Position numbers and translations under genes: made by a program. The notes under the pieces are model-generated. The model was not told the DNA's origin and made no database searches. It was given only the letters and a program-made list of their open reading frames with translations. From Mimachlamys varia (Eukaryota; Mollusca; Bivalvia; Pectinida; Pectinidae), in contig OX392528.1 of assembly GCA_947623455.1 (NCBI GenBank), forward strand, positions 52,780,322 through 52,844,321: a DNA stretch of 64,000 bases, in the 5' to 3' direction. The number at the start of each line of letters is the position of its first letter. Within the stretch, counting starts at the first letter, position 1. This document shows, piece by piece, positions 25,654-38,094 of the stretch.

Positions 25654-26037
25654 CGTCCTAAAATACGTATTTTTCGGCAAAACTTGAAACGAAAATCAAG
25701 CCTAATAACTTTTTATATTTGTAGATTTAGTTAAGATTAATTGATATAAGCACTGTTCAAGATGAATTCTTACGCGTTTACCAATACAGCGGCAGTTAAA
25801 ACTCGGTATTTGTAAACACGCGTCCATTTTGAACTGTCTTCTAATTTCGGCTTGTTGTTGAAGTGGGCCACACCTGAATTACTTTCAATATTTTGGATTT
25901 TTTTTGTCAAGAGTTTCTTGTTAGTTACCGCTTAGGTTTACTTCGTTTTAGACTTATTTTTGCATGGTTTTCAACTGGGTTTTTTTCAGAAATTTTCAGA
26001 ATCACGAAAATATCCTGAAGTAACGTATATTGTGCCT
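25654..26037 (+). mobile_element. 384-bp TTAA element, decayed copy
   Basis: Matches 45,054-45,437 along its length (ttcggcaaaacttg, aagcctaataact, taccgcttaggtttacttcg, gcatggttttcaactgg). The right end gtgcct is followed by TTAA (26,038-26,041). The left end has mutated and the left TTAA is no longer visible, so it is an old insertion. Confidence 0.75.
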
Positions 26038-26045
26038 TTAAATGA

Positions 26046-28261
26046 CTCTTACTGTTATAGGGCGTTAACACAATCCAAATAAAACAGCATACATAAACCG
26101 ATGAAGAAGGAATTATTTTAATGTCGTGCATTTAAAACTCATGGGTGCTATTGATAAAGTAAAGGAGTTCCCGCTGATTCGTTTTTAAACTTTTAAATTT
26201 TAAATTCTGTAAAATGTATCACATGGTCTTTATGTAATCCATTTTATTTAAATGACTTTGACGAATAGCTCACAACTGTAATAACATATTATAAGTTGTT
26301 GGTATCATTTAGAGGTGCTGGACAGTAAGCAATCGGAAACCATCGGCACCTTCCGTAAACAAGATATATCCAATACGGTGTCCGATTGGTTAATTAGACT
26401 CTGTCCGAATAGATGTTAGGCCTGCTGTAAGCTTTAAGGGCTTTTGTTTCAAATATCTTTATAGAAAAATCTGTGGCACATGTCACTACACACAAGCACA
26501 CTATCTGTCCAAGTTTCTTTTAACCAACTAAGCCTTTGCCAAAAACTGCACAAAACAGCAATAATAGAACGTCGTTTGCAGATCAACAATGTGGGCTCAT
26601 TTAGACCTCCTTGAAGTCGATAAAATCAATAAACATATTTGAAATTGGCTTAACCTACTATTCCATTCAAACAAAACTTAAATAGTTTTCGTCCAAGCCC
26701 ACAGGGAACTTATTGAAACCCCCCACGCAAAGGGGCAATACTCTGTCTGTAGACGAAGGCCGTGAAGTGGTCACGGATCATCTAAAACATGGGACTTCAA
26801 TCCGCCACGTCTGTGATCATTCACAGTTTATATAATTAATGGTGTTAATTGGATTAGCTATGTGTATATAGTTTACGTAATCTAGTTTCATTGGCGTTCC
26901 AGTTTTTAATACAGAAGTATCGGGTGTCGTCTGCTCGCTACCTCCCGCCTTTGTTCCGGGTCATAGCAAACACCTGTTATCCAATGGATAGTTTGTCGTT
27001 TGCGTTGTATGCTTTAATAGTGCATGGTTTTTCATCGGGTTCATGATCATATGATTGCCTTCAATACATTATACGCAAGCGATTGAATTACACACGTGCT
27101 GTCCTCTGTATGTTATTTATATTAACTGACGAAGTTCGATTCCTGACGTTATTCCACTGTTACCGCGAGCTCTTTTCTAAAGGTTGTTAAATTGACTTAC
27201 TGCCTCCGTAATTGTTGTGTTTATAATCTAAATCACTTATTTATTTCTACACCTTCTTTTTCTTCTGTGGAACATAAGCATGTAAAACAGAACACATCCT
27301 TAAAACAACTTGAAAAACATAAAAGTTTGGCTTATCTGTTGGCATATTTAGAGTGTCCGCTAATTAAAGGGCTTGAAGCAAACGAGAAAAGCTCTTCAAT
27401 GCGTTTTCCTTCTGAAGCCATTGGTGTATGCGCCGTGGCTATAGAGCAGCTTACACCGTCGAAATGTTCAGCCTAAATTACTAATTTTCCAGTTTTGTGT
27501 GCTTTATTTGTTAACTTTAGCAAGAAAACGTCACATGCCATTCTCGAATCGGCGTTTATATACATATATTTTTTGAGAACTCTGTACGTCTTTGAAAAAT
27601 CCTAAGTAGCACATTTATGTCCCTTTTGAATCAGATTATTTGATGTATTTCGAACACGCGTGTCGAGACTTTCATTTTACAACATTTAACCTCGCTCAAA
27701 ACATGATCTTTGACCTTTGACGCTGTCTATACTGCTTTCAAATTCGCAATTGAAAGGTAGACAGTCGAGAAGACCTTCAAAAGTATCAAGTACACCTTGT
27801 ATGTGTCAAGAAACAGCTGATTGTCCGGAATGGATTGGAATATAGGTAAATCAATGGAAGAAACAGTGCTTACACGTTGTTAGAATCGTCGAGTGAAAAT
27901 CCAATACCAAGCGAGTCGGCTATCAACACAGAAACCGGTTCGTCTTTTGAAACGTGAAATTATGATATGGCTCTGATAAGGTTTGAGAGGTCTGAAGGAG
28001 AATCCACGGATTGAGAAACGCATCCGAAATCCCTGTCACGGTTCACTTGTACTCTGTCACCTTTCTCAGCGTCTGTATCTCAAAAGCCTTTCTAGTTTGC
28101 GAACACCAGATGGATTTTTGTCAAAGATAAAAAAAGTCATCTCCTTCATTGAAACTCCTCTGACGTATACTGTCTTCAGTATCAACATTATTACGTACTT
28201 GCCGTGACAACTAAGTACTTTGTAAGTATATAGTGTTCTTCGGGTTATGTGTACCGTGAAA
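26046..28261. other. mostly unassigned DNA with a fold-back copy at 26,325-26,395
   Basis: A decayed relative of the fold-back at 14,793 lies at about 26,325-26,395: caatcggaaaccatcggcac on the left, ggtgtccgattg inverted on the right. The 10-mer gtcgtctgct occurs at 26,926-26,935 in a slightly GC-richer patch. Plus-strand frames at 27,192-27,476 and 27,983-28,207 show no domain. No gene supported. Confidence 0.45.
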
Positions 28262-29370
28262 CATTGTTAGTCATTACACTTTGGTTTGTGTATACAGTAG
28301 AACCTTGTCAGTCTGGATATTTTGGTTTGTGTGTACAGTAGAACCTTGTCAGTCTGGACACTTTGGTTTGTGTGAACATTGGAACCTTGTCAGTCTGGAT
28401 ATTTTGGTTTGTGTGTACACTAGAACCTTGTCAGTCTGGATATTTTGGTTTGTGTGTACAGTAGAACCTTGTCAGTCTGGACACTTTGGTTTGTGTGTAC
28501 AGTAGAACCTTGTCAGTCTGGATATTTTGGTTTGTGTGTACAGTAGAACCTTGTCAGTCTGGACACTTTGGTTTGTGTGTACAGTAGAACCTTGTCAGTC
28601 TGGATATTTTGGTTTGTGTGTACAGTGGAACCTTGCTAGACTAGACATTTTGGTTTGTGTGTAAAGTGGAACCTTGTTAGTCTGGACAATTTGGTTTGTG
28701 TGTACAGCGGAACCTTGCTAGTCTGGACACTTTGGTTTGTGTGTACCGTTGAACCTTGCTAGACTAGACACTTTGGTTTGTGTGTACAGTGGAACCTTGC
28801 TAGTCTGGATACTTTTATTTGTGTGTACAGTGGAACCTTGCTAGTCTGGATACTTTGGTTTGTGTGTACAGTAGATCCGTGTCAGTCTGGACATTTTGGT
28901 TTGTGTGTACAAACTACAGTGGAACTTGTTAGTCTGGACACTTTGGTTTCTATGTACATTAGAACCTGGTCAGTATGGACACTTTGGTTTGTGTGTACAA
29001 ACTACAGTGGAACTAGTTAGTCTGGATATTTGGTTTGTGAGTACAGTAGAACCTTGTTAGTCTAGACACTTTGGTTTTGTGTGTACAGTGGGACCTTGTT
29101 AGTTTGGATACTTTGGTTTGTGTGTACAGTGGGACCTTGTTAGTCTGGACACTTTGGGGTTTTTTTGTGTACAGTAGAACCTTGTAAGTCTGGACATTTT
29201 CGTTTGTGTGTATATTAGTCAGTCTGGACATTTTCGTGTGTATGTACAATTGAACCTTATTAGTCTGGACACTTTGGTTTGTGTATCTAGTGGGACCTTG
29301 TTAGTCTGGACACTTTGTTTTTTGTGTACAGTAGAACATTGCTTGTTGGGGGACCTTGGTTTGTGTACCT
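28262..29370. repeat. 41-bp minisatellite
   Basis: About 26 copies of a 41-bp unit (tttggtttgtgtgtacagta, gaaccttgtcagtctggaca, c). The period was checked directly: the unit start at 28,321 recurs at 28,362. The first dozen copies are the most uniform; later ones gain indels and tgctagtctgg or acaaactacagtgg variants. The core cagtagaaccttgtcagtct resembles the ends of pogo/Tigger-type elements. Open frames inside are artefacts. Confidence 0.95.
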
Positions 29371-30607
29371 GAGCGAGCCTTCTGTTTTACCATGATATAT
29401 TCCAAGGGTGTAGAGAGCGTAGGTGATCGTAACCACTGGATATCGAGGATGTCTTATGACAAGCTATTTGTCAAGGACAAGTAAATGACAAGTGATTTTC
29501 TTAATTCCCGACAAGTTCAGCCAAACACATATGTAAACAACTGTATGTTATCGATGATAAATTTAATCTTCCCATTGAGTATAAGGGGCAACAACTCTAG
29601 AAAATGAGTATCAACTGTTTTAATCAAAGCTTAAACACAGCTACCTATGACGGAGTCCATCTTATTTAAAATGCCGGCTTGTCTAGTTGAAAGCCTGTAA
29701 CGGTTTTGCTCATGCGCATATATATACTGGCTTTAAGTAATTGAAAGTGTTACATGCATGGACTTGAGCTAAGAATATCGAGAAATAGATAAAGGAATTA
29801 AGATAATAAGTGAAGAAACAAAGAATTATAGAAATAATAATAATAAAGAAAACAACCGTTCCGGGACCTGATATAGTTTCGGACTGTTCGTTCTGGTTTT
29901 TAGTTAGGTAATTTATTTATTTTTCTTGTGGCTTAACCCAAGTGTCTGTGGTAGCATATTTTAGTTGTGCGTATGTACTTACTGAAACCGCTGGACTTTT
30001 TTTGTTTTGTTTTTGTTTTTGATAACAAGAAAATTGATAACGCCAATATTAATTTCGCGATGTGAATTTCATTTTTGTGGGATCAAAGGATAAAAATAAT
30101 TAACAAAATTATGGATAATACGGACCAAAACAATATTTCATTAGATAAATCAGTATAATTACAAAATAACCATTTGATAATTAATGGAATTGGAATCAAG
30201 ATTAGACATTTTAAATAAAATGGGGAGTTAAGGATGTTTAAACAGTCGCTGTTATACGGGAAATAATCACAACAGTACGTCCTGCATTTATATTTAAGTT
30301 AATTAAATATTACCGAATATCAGCAAAGACATATTTCAATATAAATATACTTGGTTACTGCAGACAGAAAGACCGAAAAAATAATCTGTGTTTCCGCTAC
30401 CGGTCTCAGAATAAATTTTGGTTTAAATATATTCATTGCCAAAAGTTGACAGGGGATTAGGCACAAGTTATTACAACTTATCAACGCCTTCTCCCAATAT
30501 ACATTTTACACGACATTACAATAATTAGTTTAGAAAAGTACATAATTGAAATCACAATAAATAAGTAGAGTTAGTAGGCAGTGCTCCTTTCCTAATATAC
30601 ATGTATA
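29371..30607. other. unassigned AT-rich DNA
   Basis: No supported feature in about 1.2 kb, apart from simple A/T-rich runs. Confidence 0.5.
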
Positions 30608-30782
30608 CAATTGAACCTCGTTATTTCGAAGTCGACGGGGTCGTGGTAAAACTTCGAATTAACCGAGTATTCGAGTTTCCTGATTTTGAATGCTATTGAA
30701 AATCTTGGTCGGGACAGAAATATACTTCATAATAAAACGGGGTATTCGAATTATACAAGATCGAGATAACGAACTTCGACTG
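30608..30782. mobile_element. small inverted-repeat element with pogo/Tigger-like ends
   Basis: The left end caattgaacctcgttatttc and the right end gagataacgaacttcgactg are inverted complements over about 25 bp with a few mismatches. Ends of the form CAGTNGAACCTCGTTAT are typical of pogo/Tigger members of the Tc1/mariner superfamily. Length is 175 bp with no coding capacity. The expected TA duplication is not clean. Confidence 0.6.
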
Positions 30783-30996
30783 CACATTGTTTAGTAAATA
30801 TTTGTATTATACTTATATAAAAGCATGAGTGATCTTTAACGTATTTTGGTCGAAAATGGCTTTGTGGTTTATGATAAGTAGTGATTTATAGAAAAAGTTG
30901 ATGGATAGACGACCAGTATTTTAACCCTTGATTTCAGATTATTATAACTTAATGTCAATACATTTTTAGGGTAGGCACAACAGTGTAGAATTAGCG

Positions 30997-31190
30997 GAAA
31001 CAAAACATTTGTTACATTTGGCCTGAGCGGTATACAACAATAAAGTACAATCGAATAACCGAAAATCCGGAGTGGATTAACTCTATACAAGTACAATAAA
31101 GAAACAAAATATTTGCTGTATTTGGCCTGAGCGATATAAAACAAAAAAAAAGTACAATCGAATAACCGAAATTCCGGGGTGGATTTAGAT
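30997..31190. repeat. 104-bp tandem duplication
   Basis: A segment starting gaaacaaaacatttgttaca (30,997) recurs at 31,101 with the shared landmarks tttggcctgagcg and gtacaatcgaataaccgaaa. The copies differ by about 10 percent plus an A-run. No coding capacity. Confidence 0.8.
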
Positions 31191-31689
31191 TACGTGCTGT
31201 GGTAATTATATATGTATACCTAATTAGCCGTTTAATTTACAACATACATGTTGTACCTGATCACTGACTTTTACTTCAGGCGAAATTGACTTATTTAAAA
31301 TACTTACGTGAACTATGACAGGAATGTGCCCATTGGACTTGTAGTACACACCTGTATTGATATAGTAGCCGCTAAACTACACTAATATAATCCGTCGGTC
31401 AACTCGGGGCACTTTAAAATACGCGTCGGCGTATACGTATGTATACTTACCCTATTTGCAATTTGGGGAAAGTCTGAGCTATTTTAAGACTCTGTTTTAA
31501 GTCATTAAAGAATGCCTCAGCAGTATTAGTCAGACATAGTTGTATGATGACTTATTAAGTTTAAATCAATTTTATTGTAACAAAAGACAATGGATTAGAC
31601 AAAAGTTATTTAAACTTACTGATGTCCTTCCTACGGAAGCGTATTCGTGTCACTTTGACACTCTTTATATTTCTATTTCCCACACTTTA

Positions 31690-31955
31690 TTCCGTAAATT
31701 TTACAGTTTAATCTGTAAATTTTACACTTAAATCTGTAAAATTTACACATTAATCTTAAAATTTACACAATGTCATTAATTGTAAAATTTACACTTTAAT
31801 TTGTAAATTTTAGACTTTAATCTGTAAAATATTCAGTTTAATCTGTAACTTTTTTACATTCATCTGTAAATTTTACACTTTAATCTGTAAAATATACACT
31901 TTAATCTGTTAATATTTTACATTAATCTGTAAATTTTTCACTTTAATATGACGTA
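31690..31955. repeat. AT-rich degenerate minisatellite, about 20-bp unit
   Basis: About a dozen imperfect copies of a unit like actttaatctgtaaatttta, some as inverted-looking aattttaca/tgtaaaatt pairs, so single strands could form many small hairpins. No gene. Confidence 0.8.
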
Positions 31956-32839
31956 AAACAAATTGAGAATGGTCATCACTTTCCGTAAATAAAGAAATAT
32001 ATATTACAAAGTTAATATGTTACACAATAGCCTAAATATATTCACATATATATAATTTACAGAAGTTATGTGTGGCGATATAGCAAAAGATGTAAAGAAA
32101 GGACTAGGGACACCTATGTATATATTTGGTTTGTGGTTATGACTTATGTCGGCTGCGGTAGGCATAGCGCGGTTAAATTCCCCACTCCTCCAGACAAACA
32201 AAGGTTATGTACCTACACGCTCAGTTCATGTCATGTCATAATTATTAATCATGATGTCAGATGTTACAATGTCAAGTGTCATGACGACAACGAAATTACA
32301 TTTCACTAATTAACATGTAAGTCAAGATAGCAGGCCTCTGTTAACACATGCATAATTAAGTAGGGTCTAATCATACCGCCAGACATTCATTAACACACAT
32401 TTCGGTAATAGACTTGTACACGTCCGGGAAACAATTCTCTGTTTTCTTATTAGCCAATGCCCGATGGATAGATCGCAAAACTTGGTTTACAATATATTTG
32501 AAAACCCCGATAGTCCAGGTCTTGCGTGGTTTAGGTTCTTTGGGCGTTTTTACTAACAAATTAAAAAGAACTGGCCGTAGGTCGGTGACTTTTCTTTGGG
32601 AACTCCAGCTTTCCTTTACCAATGAAAGCTTGTTCGTCCTTAAATGGTTATAGTTACTTTAAAGGACATGAAACATAAACTGAAAACAAACCTAACCAAG
32701 TCTTACAAGGGCGAATGTACTGTTTAACACGTTTTTGTCCCGTTAAAGCTAGCCAGTGAAATCTACGCTTGAAATCGACCGCATGAGATGAAATATGTGT
32801 AACCGCAGAATCGGAAGTTTCTTTTCGATCAGACTAAGT
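31956..32839. other. unassigned DNA
   Basis: Overlapping open frames on both strands at 32,371-32,653 (about 80 codons each) have no recognised domain. Nothing else supported. Confidence 0.45.
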
Positions 32840-33010
32840 TTGGGTTGGTTTTAATGTTTTACGTCACACCAATAGCTGTGGTGCATCAAAGATGTGACAA
32901 GTTTTGGTTGTGGAGGAAGATCATTTTGAAACTGCAGAAAATCCACCGACGGTTGCGGCCAGTATCTGACGACTACCCCACGAGTCACATACCTTTCCTA
33001 CCGTCTTAGT
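32840..33010 (-). mobile_element. highly diverged SINE-like core
   Basis: The stretch ttttacgtcacaccaatagc, then tggaggaaga (32,911), gaaaatccaccgac and ggccagtatctgac, follows the same order as the central domain of the SINE at 13,657-13,890 (ttttacgtcctat, tggaggaaag, aaaaccgccgac, ggtcagtacctggc). A tRNA-like head with A and B boxes is not recognisable. It appears to be an old copy in the same orientation or a related SINE family. Confidence 0.5.
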
Positions 33011-33239
33011 CGGGGGACCAACCAGCTGACACCGTCATATTACATCCTCAGTCTGTTATACAGACGAGCAACCGCCAAACTACCCAACAAATTGTACATT
33101 TGATAAAACACCAGGATAGCTAAACCATCCGGTACCGATGTATCATGCCTGCTATCATGGCCTATGAAAATCTTTGGCCGGAGACTGAACTCTTTTCCTT
33201 GTGGTACTTGTCGGCGATAGGATGGATTCAGGGTGAACT

Positions 33240-33432
33240 GGCCCTGGTTTCATCAATATTCCTTAACTTAAGGAAACTCCTTAACTTAAAAATCTCCATA
33301 GGAAAGCATTACAGAATTTAAGGAAAGCTCCTCAACTTAAGATTTTCCCCTTAAATTATGTAATGCTTTCCTATGGAGATTTTTAAGTTCTGGAGTTTCC
33401 TTAAGTTAAGGAATATTGATGAAACCGGGGCC
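33240..33432. mobile_element. 193-bp palindromic element, intact
   Basis: Begins ggccctggtttcatcaatat and ends gatgaaaccggggcc, near-perfect inverted complements. The interior is built from ttaacttaagg, tccataggaaagc and tttaaggaaagctcc and their complements, so one strand can fold almost end to end. Same length as the copy at 63,115-63,307. No protein coded; non-autonomous. Confidence 0.88.
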
Positions 33433-36030
33433 TGGAATCCATAACCGACCCTGACCCAAAATAACCATTTGGCTGAAAATAGAGTTTTTGGCGTTTCTGA
33501 CAGTCTAAAATCGAGGTAAAATGCAAGTCTTGTTCTGCAGAATGCAAGAGCAGCATTGGGAACAGATGGACTTTTTTCGATTTTTTAACTGAAATCATCC
33601 CTATATCATCTGGAACAACTCTGGCATTTATTTTTAAGAAAAAGCTATGGAAAAATATCTGAGTTTGCCTATTTGTGGGGGAAAGAGCATATCTTTGGAA
33701 CACTTCTTGCTTGTAGCCTGAGAGCAATACACTGTACAAGCATATCTGTTCAAAAAGTCTCGACTCAAAGCCAACATTTTCACTTGAACCAGGTGTTCCG
33801 CATTGGCGTCCGGTCTACATATAAATGGACGTTCTTCTAGCACATTAGACATTTTATCTCCACGAACTCTTTAGACGACTGTTATACTTTAACATAGCTA
33901 GGCTTGTTCCCCCATGGCCAACATCAACTGGTCTGCTTCCCTGGCGAGAAAATCTTCGGAGTCAGCGGGTGTATGCTTCATTAGGTTTGTGGTTTGTTTT
34001 ATTTATTACATGTGTAACCTCCTCAAGATGGTGTCTTCCTCTCACAGATAACAACCAGATTCTTAAGATACGAAAAGTCAACCCTTGAAAGATCATGAAC
34101 CTCATCTCCACAAATAGAGATCGTGAACCTCTTCGTACAGAAAAGGCAAGACATATTCTCGCGAAACCCGCCACAAGTATGACTCTCTAACCGCAAAGTC
34201 ACAGTTTTTAACCACAGCGGGTAAACTGAATACCCTTTTGGTATAACAGTCTTTACAAAAAAATGTCGGTGATTACCGAATTTGTTCTGCTTACAATCAA
34301 AATGATAAACACACAAGTTCACACGTTATGTAAAATTCTTATCGTTAACCCATCTCTGAAAACCCAAGGCTCGTGGACAAACATTTTTAAGTATGTATGG
34401 TTCAAACTACAGTGTAGCTGGTCAGAAAAAACTATTAACACATTTTTATAAGGCATGTGGACTTTTTTTGTGAAAGAGAATTATTTCAATCAACGATTAA
34501 TAGAAAAATTGAAACAGTTCGATGAACATCGATGGGTATACAGCAGATATAGGGCAAACACATTGGCATGAAAATTATGCAGATATTAACCGATGGCTTT
34601 GCCCAACGTTATACCGACAAAGTCACTCGAGTAGAAAAATAATTAATAAAGGTATTTGTTCGCGTAATCAAGCACGAAGCTGAACGGTTCAGCTTATTAT
34701 TGCTAAAGTCGATATTGGCAAGAAGACATACTTGTACTGATGTGGAAATCAATTCCGTGTGTTTTCTGGAGGTGTCTTACTTGGCAACATATAAACGATT
34801 GTACTTTTATCTAAAAGTCCAACTATACGGTTGCAGACTTTTCGGAATGAATAATTTTAGCGTCTGTGGTTTTTCATATCGAAATATCACTCTTTCCGTA
34901 TCTTCGCAACATCTTAACAGAGTCAAACTTCGTTATTTCGAATTCAGCTAACACAAAACCCGTTTACCTCGAAGTGTTTCTCCAGTCTGGCCGTTTTTTT
35001 TTTTCTCTTGATCTTTATCATGATTCACACTGATAACTCGAAACGTATCACGCTTCCAGTGACTTCGAGATACTGCAGCTGGTCCCAAAGTTATAAAACA
35101 AATTTAGTCAATAATAACCTTTTTATTTTTAGAAATTATACTGTTTTGTTTCATGGTACGTAAAGTAACTCTGGTTGAAACCCATACCTTTCGCGTTGCG
35201 ACACAATAGGACAAAACTTCCCAAATTCCGCGGCCGACATTCACTTTAAAATTAAGATAGTTGTATGAAACTTTTTATTATTTTTTTTTTCACACGATTT
35301 GGTCTTAACAGTTTTAGGTTTTATTTGTAATTAATCCAAATACGAAATATAGATTGTACGTGTAATTTACATTTTTAACAAACACATTATGACATTTTAA
35401 CCTTTAAATAAGTAAATGACAAAATAATCATATTACTCTTCGCATTTACATTTTCTTTCGTATCAGCTCGTTCTTTTAAAATCTGTTACGGAAATTTCAA
35501 GTTTGGTACATGTTCTGGCCGTTCCATCAAACTTACGTGTCAACGTTCGCTCTTTTTATTTCGTGAGAATGTTAGGTGTTGAAAGTCTTTGTTAATTCTC
35601 CGCAGGAAATAAAACCACGGACCGGTACCGTATACATAAATATGTATACAGGACAAATATTCCGATTAATTTGATTTTCATTTGTCAATATTGATCCTTC
35701 TACGAGAAGTTCACCCTTAAATGCCCCGTAGACGAAACCACAGACTACAAAATACGCATACAACTTGGAAGGGTCTATTCATCCCCGAGGGGAAACGTCT
35801 GGCAACTCGATAAAATATTTTTATTCTAACGTACAGTAATACGGAACAACTTTTAAAAACGAACGAAAGGCAAAGTTTTAAATCTTCAGTGACATAAATT
35901 TACGTTCAAACACTCGCCAAGATGGGTACTTTAAATGACTAGAGAGGTTGTGTAACCTTAGTGAATGGACTAATCTGTTTGCCGGTCTAAGCCAATGGTT
36001 GAGTAGTAATGCCCATTCAGCCGATTGTCG
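33433..36030. other. unassigned DNA, one possible element end
   Basis: Several minus-strand frames between 33,400 and 34,330 overlap without a coherent gene model. At 34,915-34,985, cagagtcaaacttcgttatt resembles the pogo-like end of the 30,608 element but a partner end is not clear. A short palindrome, aagctgaacggttcagctt, lies near 34,676. No gene supported. Confidence 0.45.
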
Positions 36031-36192
36031 GTCGTCTGCTACTCGTTGTAAAGTATGAACACAGTCCTAATCTTACCAGTCTGATAGCTGGCTGACTGAA
36101 CGATGTATGGAACGAAGGGAGCAGACAAACAGCTTGTCAGAGGCTGAACTTATTCAAGTCAAGATATAGTAATATATTTTAATCAAATCAAC
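36031..36192 (+). promoter_or_regulatory. presumed promoter/5' UTR of the IGFBP-follistatin-like gene
   Basis: The 160 bp ahead of the start codon contain gtcgtctgct (36,031-36,040), also found near three other slightly GC-rich patches in the window. An in-frame TGA at 36,145-36,147 ends any upstream extension of the reading frame. The start context caacATGG is favourable (A at -3, G at +4). No convincing TATA or initiator element can be assigned, so the transcription start is unknown. Confidence 0.35.
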
Positions 36193-36427
36193 ATGGATGG
36201 AAATTATTACATAGCAGTATCCCTTCTCTGGATTAATTTTCTAGTTTACAGAGGGGGGCAGTGTCTCGAATTGTCACAGTTAGTGAAATGTCCGTCGGAA
36301 TGTGACATCTCGAAATGTCCAGTTGTCCAGTACTGTACCGGACAAGTGGTCAAGGATGCGTGTGGATGCTGTCCGAAATGCTCTTCTGATCTGTGGATCC
36401 ATCCCAAATATCCTGTGGTCAAAAAAG
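36193..36427 (+). CDS. IGFBP/follistatin-like secreted protein, exon 1
   Basis: First coding exon (78 codons plus one base) of a 242-residue protein. ATG at 36,193 is preceded by an in-frame stop at 36,145. Residues 1-23 form a signal peptide with hydrophobic core IAVSLLWINFLVY. Residues 24-63 carry the cysteine array C-x8-C-x3-C-x4-C-x5-C-x8-C-x-CC-x2-C, ending DACGCCPKC, the hallmark of the IGFBP N-terminal module and closest in spacing to IGFBP7/KAZALD1-type proteins. The usual second half of that module (further cysteines) is absent, so the domain looks shortened. The exon ends aaaaaag|gtaatt, a GT donor in phase 1; reading through would stop two codons later. The product is expected to be extracellular, possibly binding a growth factor or matrix, which is inference from the family. 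A VWC-like domain is a less likely alternative. Confidence 0.88.
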
Positions 36428-38094
36428 GTAATTAGTATTTCACCATTATTATTTTTGATAACTGAATCATATTTAATCGTGTGCCATGAACAAAATGTTT
36501 AATATTTGACAATAACTTACATTTATTTTGTTCCTGTTAAAATGTTATACCGACGAAACGTTTATTGAAAATTTGAAGCGATTTATCAATTTATACTTGC
36601 CTTTTCTTGTTTTACTCTAATAAAAGTCTTTAAATGTAATTCCATGAAATTCGTCATGGCTATTATTAGAAAACGTAATTAATTTGGCTAACTTTGCACA
36701 ATTGTTTTACTCTCCTAACATAAGGGGCCTCTTCATGTCACATCTCTATAATCAAACGTCTGTGTCCCGATAAATCGCGTAGCGCGAAGTATTTAATGAA
36801 TGTTGAACAAGAATTTCATCACCCCATTGACACTACAAATTAGTTCTGACATTTAAAGTCTATGAAGACAATAGACACAATACCAGACCCCTTAGTCAGT
36901 CCTAATTAGTCACTAAGTATCACGATCCACAGATTAAATGTGTATCGGGTGAACTCTTTTATTTAATCTAAAATTTGTAAATCATGTTGCGAGATTGTTT
37001 TATAAACAGCAGCTGATATTTGACCCTTTAAAATCAGTAGATGAGATTTTGACCGTTTGAAATAAGGTTTTTTTCGACATCACTCAAGAATGTTCACAAC
37101 TCCAAGCGTAAACATATTTACAAATGTCAGAGACGTATTGAAACTAGATTATTTTCTTTGTCTCGACGTTGAAATTAATGTCGCTTGGCATTCAATTAGC
37201 TAATCAAGTTGTCAATAAATAATCCAGTCATTCGATTAAGCTACGAATGTTTTTTTTTCTCTCATAAGATTAGATAAATCATTGATGACACGTCGGTTAA
37301 CTTTTTAATGTGGTGAAGTTTGAAAGCAAATTTCTTGACGCATATGATTTCTAGCAGACTTGCACAAAGTCCTACTTCAGACGTAAGTAATTCTAGATGT
37401 ACTTCAATGACTTATATAGCGCCGTGACTAGCTCGAGGCTTACGTATAGGCTTAACACCAAAAAATAGCCTTCTCAGTAAGGTGTGACGTAACGTCCAAT
37501 GGACATCCATAAGAATTAACGAAACCTATGTTCATTCAAAGGCAGTCATAAACGATTTAACATGTATAAGAGGGGGTCTAGTATACATTAAAGACAATTT
37601 GCTTTGTCATTGAAGTGTTTCCAGCCTTAAGACAGCTTTAAATTATGCAGAAGCAGTAAATCTTAAAAGTTTATACCGTGGGAGTACTCTAGTCTGACAC
37701 AAAACGCTCGAGTTGTGTCGGGAAGACATTTATTATCATACTATTAAATACCTGTGAAGGTAATGTTCGAATGCATGGTTAACTTTCAGGTATGTCAGTA
37801 AAGATGTTCAATAGACTATTCAGAGATTCATTCAAGGAAAAAATATGATTTTGTTCCCTTGTCGCCTAACTATAGTTATATAAATTACGTGCAATTATTA
37901 GGCACTTGATACTTTACCTGCCGCAGACCTAGATTAATTTAGATTTTCGGTCTAACCTGACTTCTAAGATCGTAACTTGTGTGTATTTGTCTCACAGCAG
38001 TACATCTGATGTTCACAAACAGTCGTACACGTGTCTGAGATTGGCTGGCTTTCGTCTGGGCTCAGTCTGTCTTCGTCCTGTCAGAAGGTTCATA

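Noticed and set aside
28281..29249. Open frames with VCTVEPCQSGHFGL-like repeats
   Set aside because: They are produced by the 41-bp minisatellite; indels break them repeatedly.
33401..34322. A cluster of minus-strand frames that might form a spliced gene
   Set aside because: The frames overlap in different registers, splice signals are not convincing and no motif is recognised.
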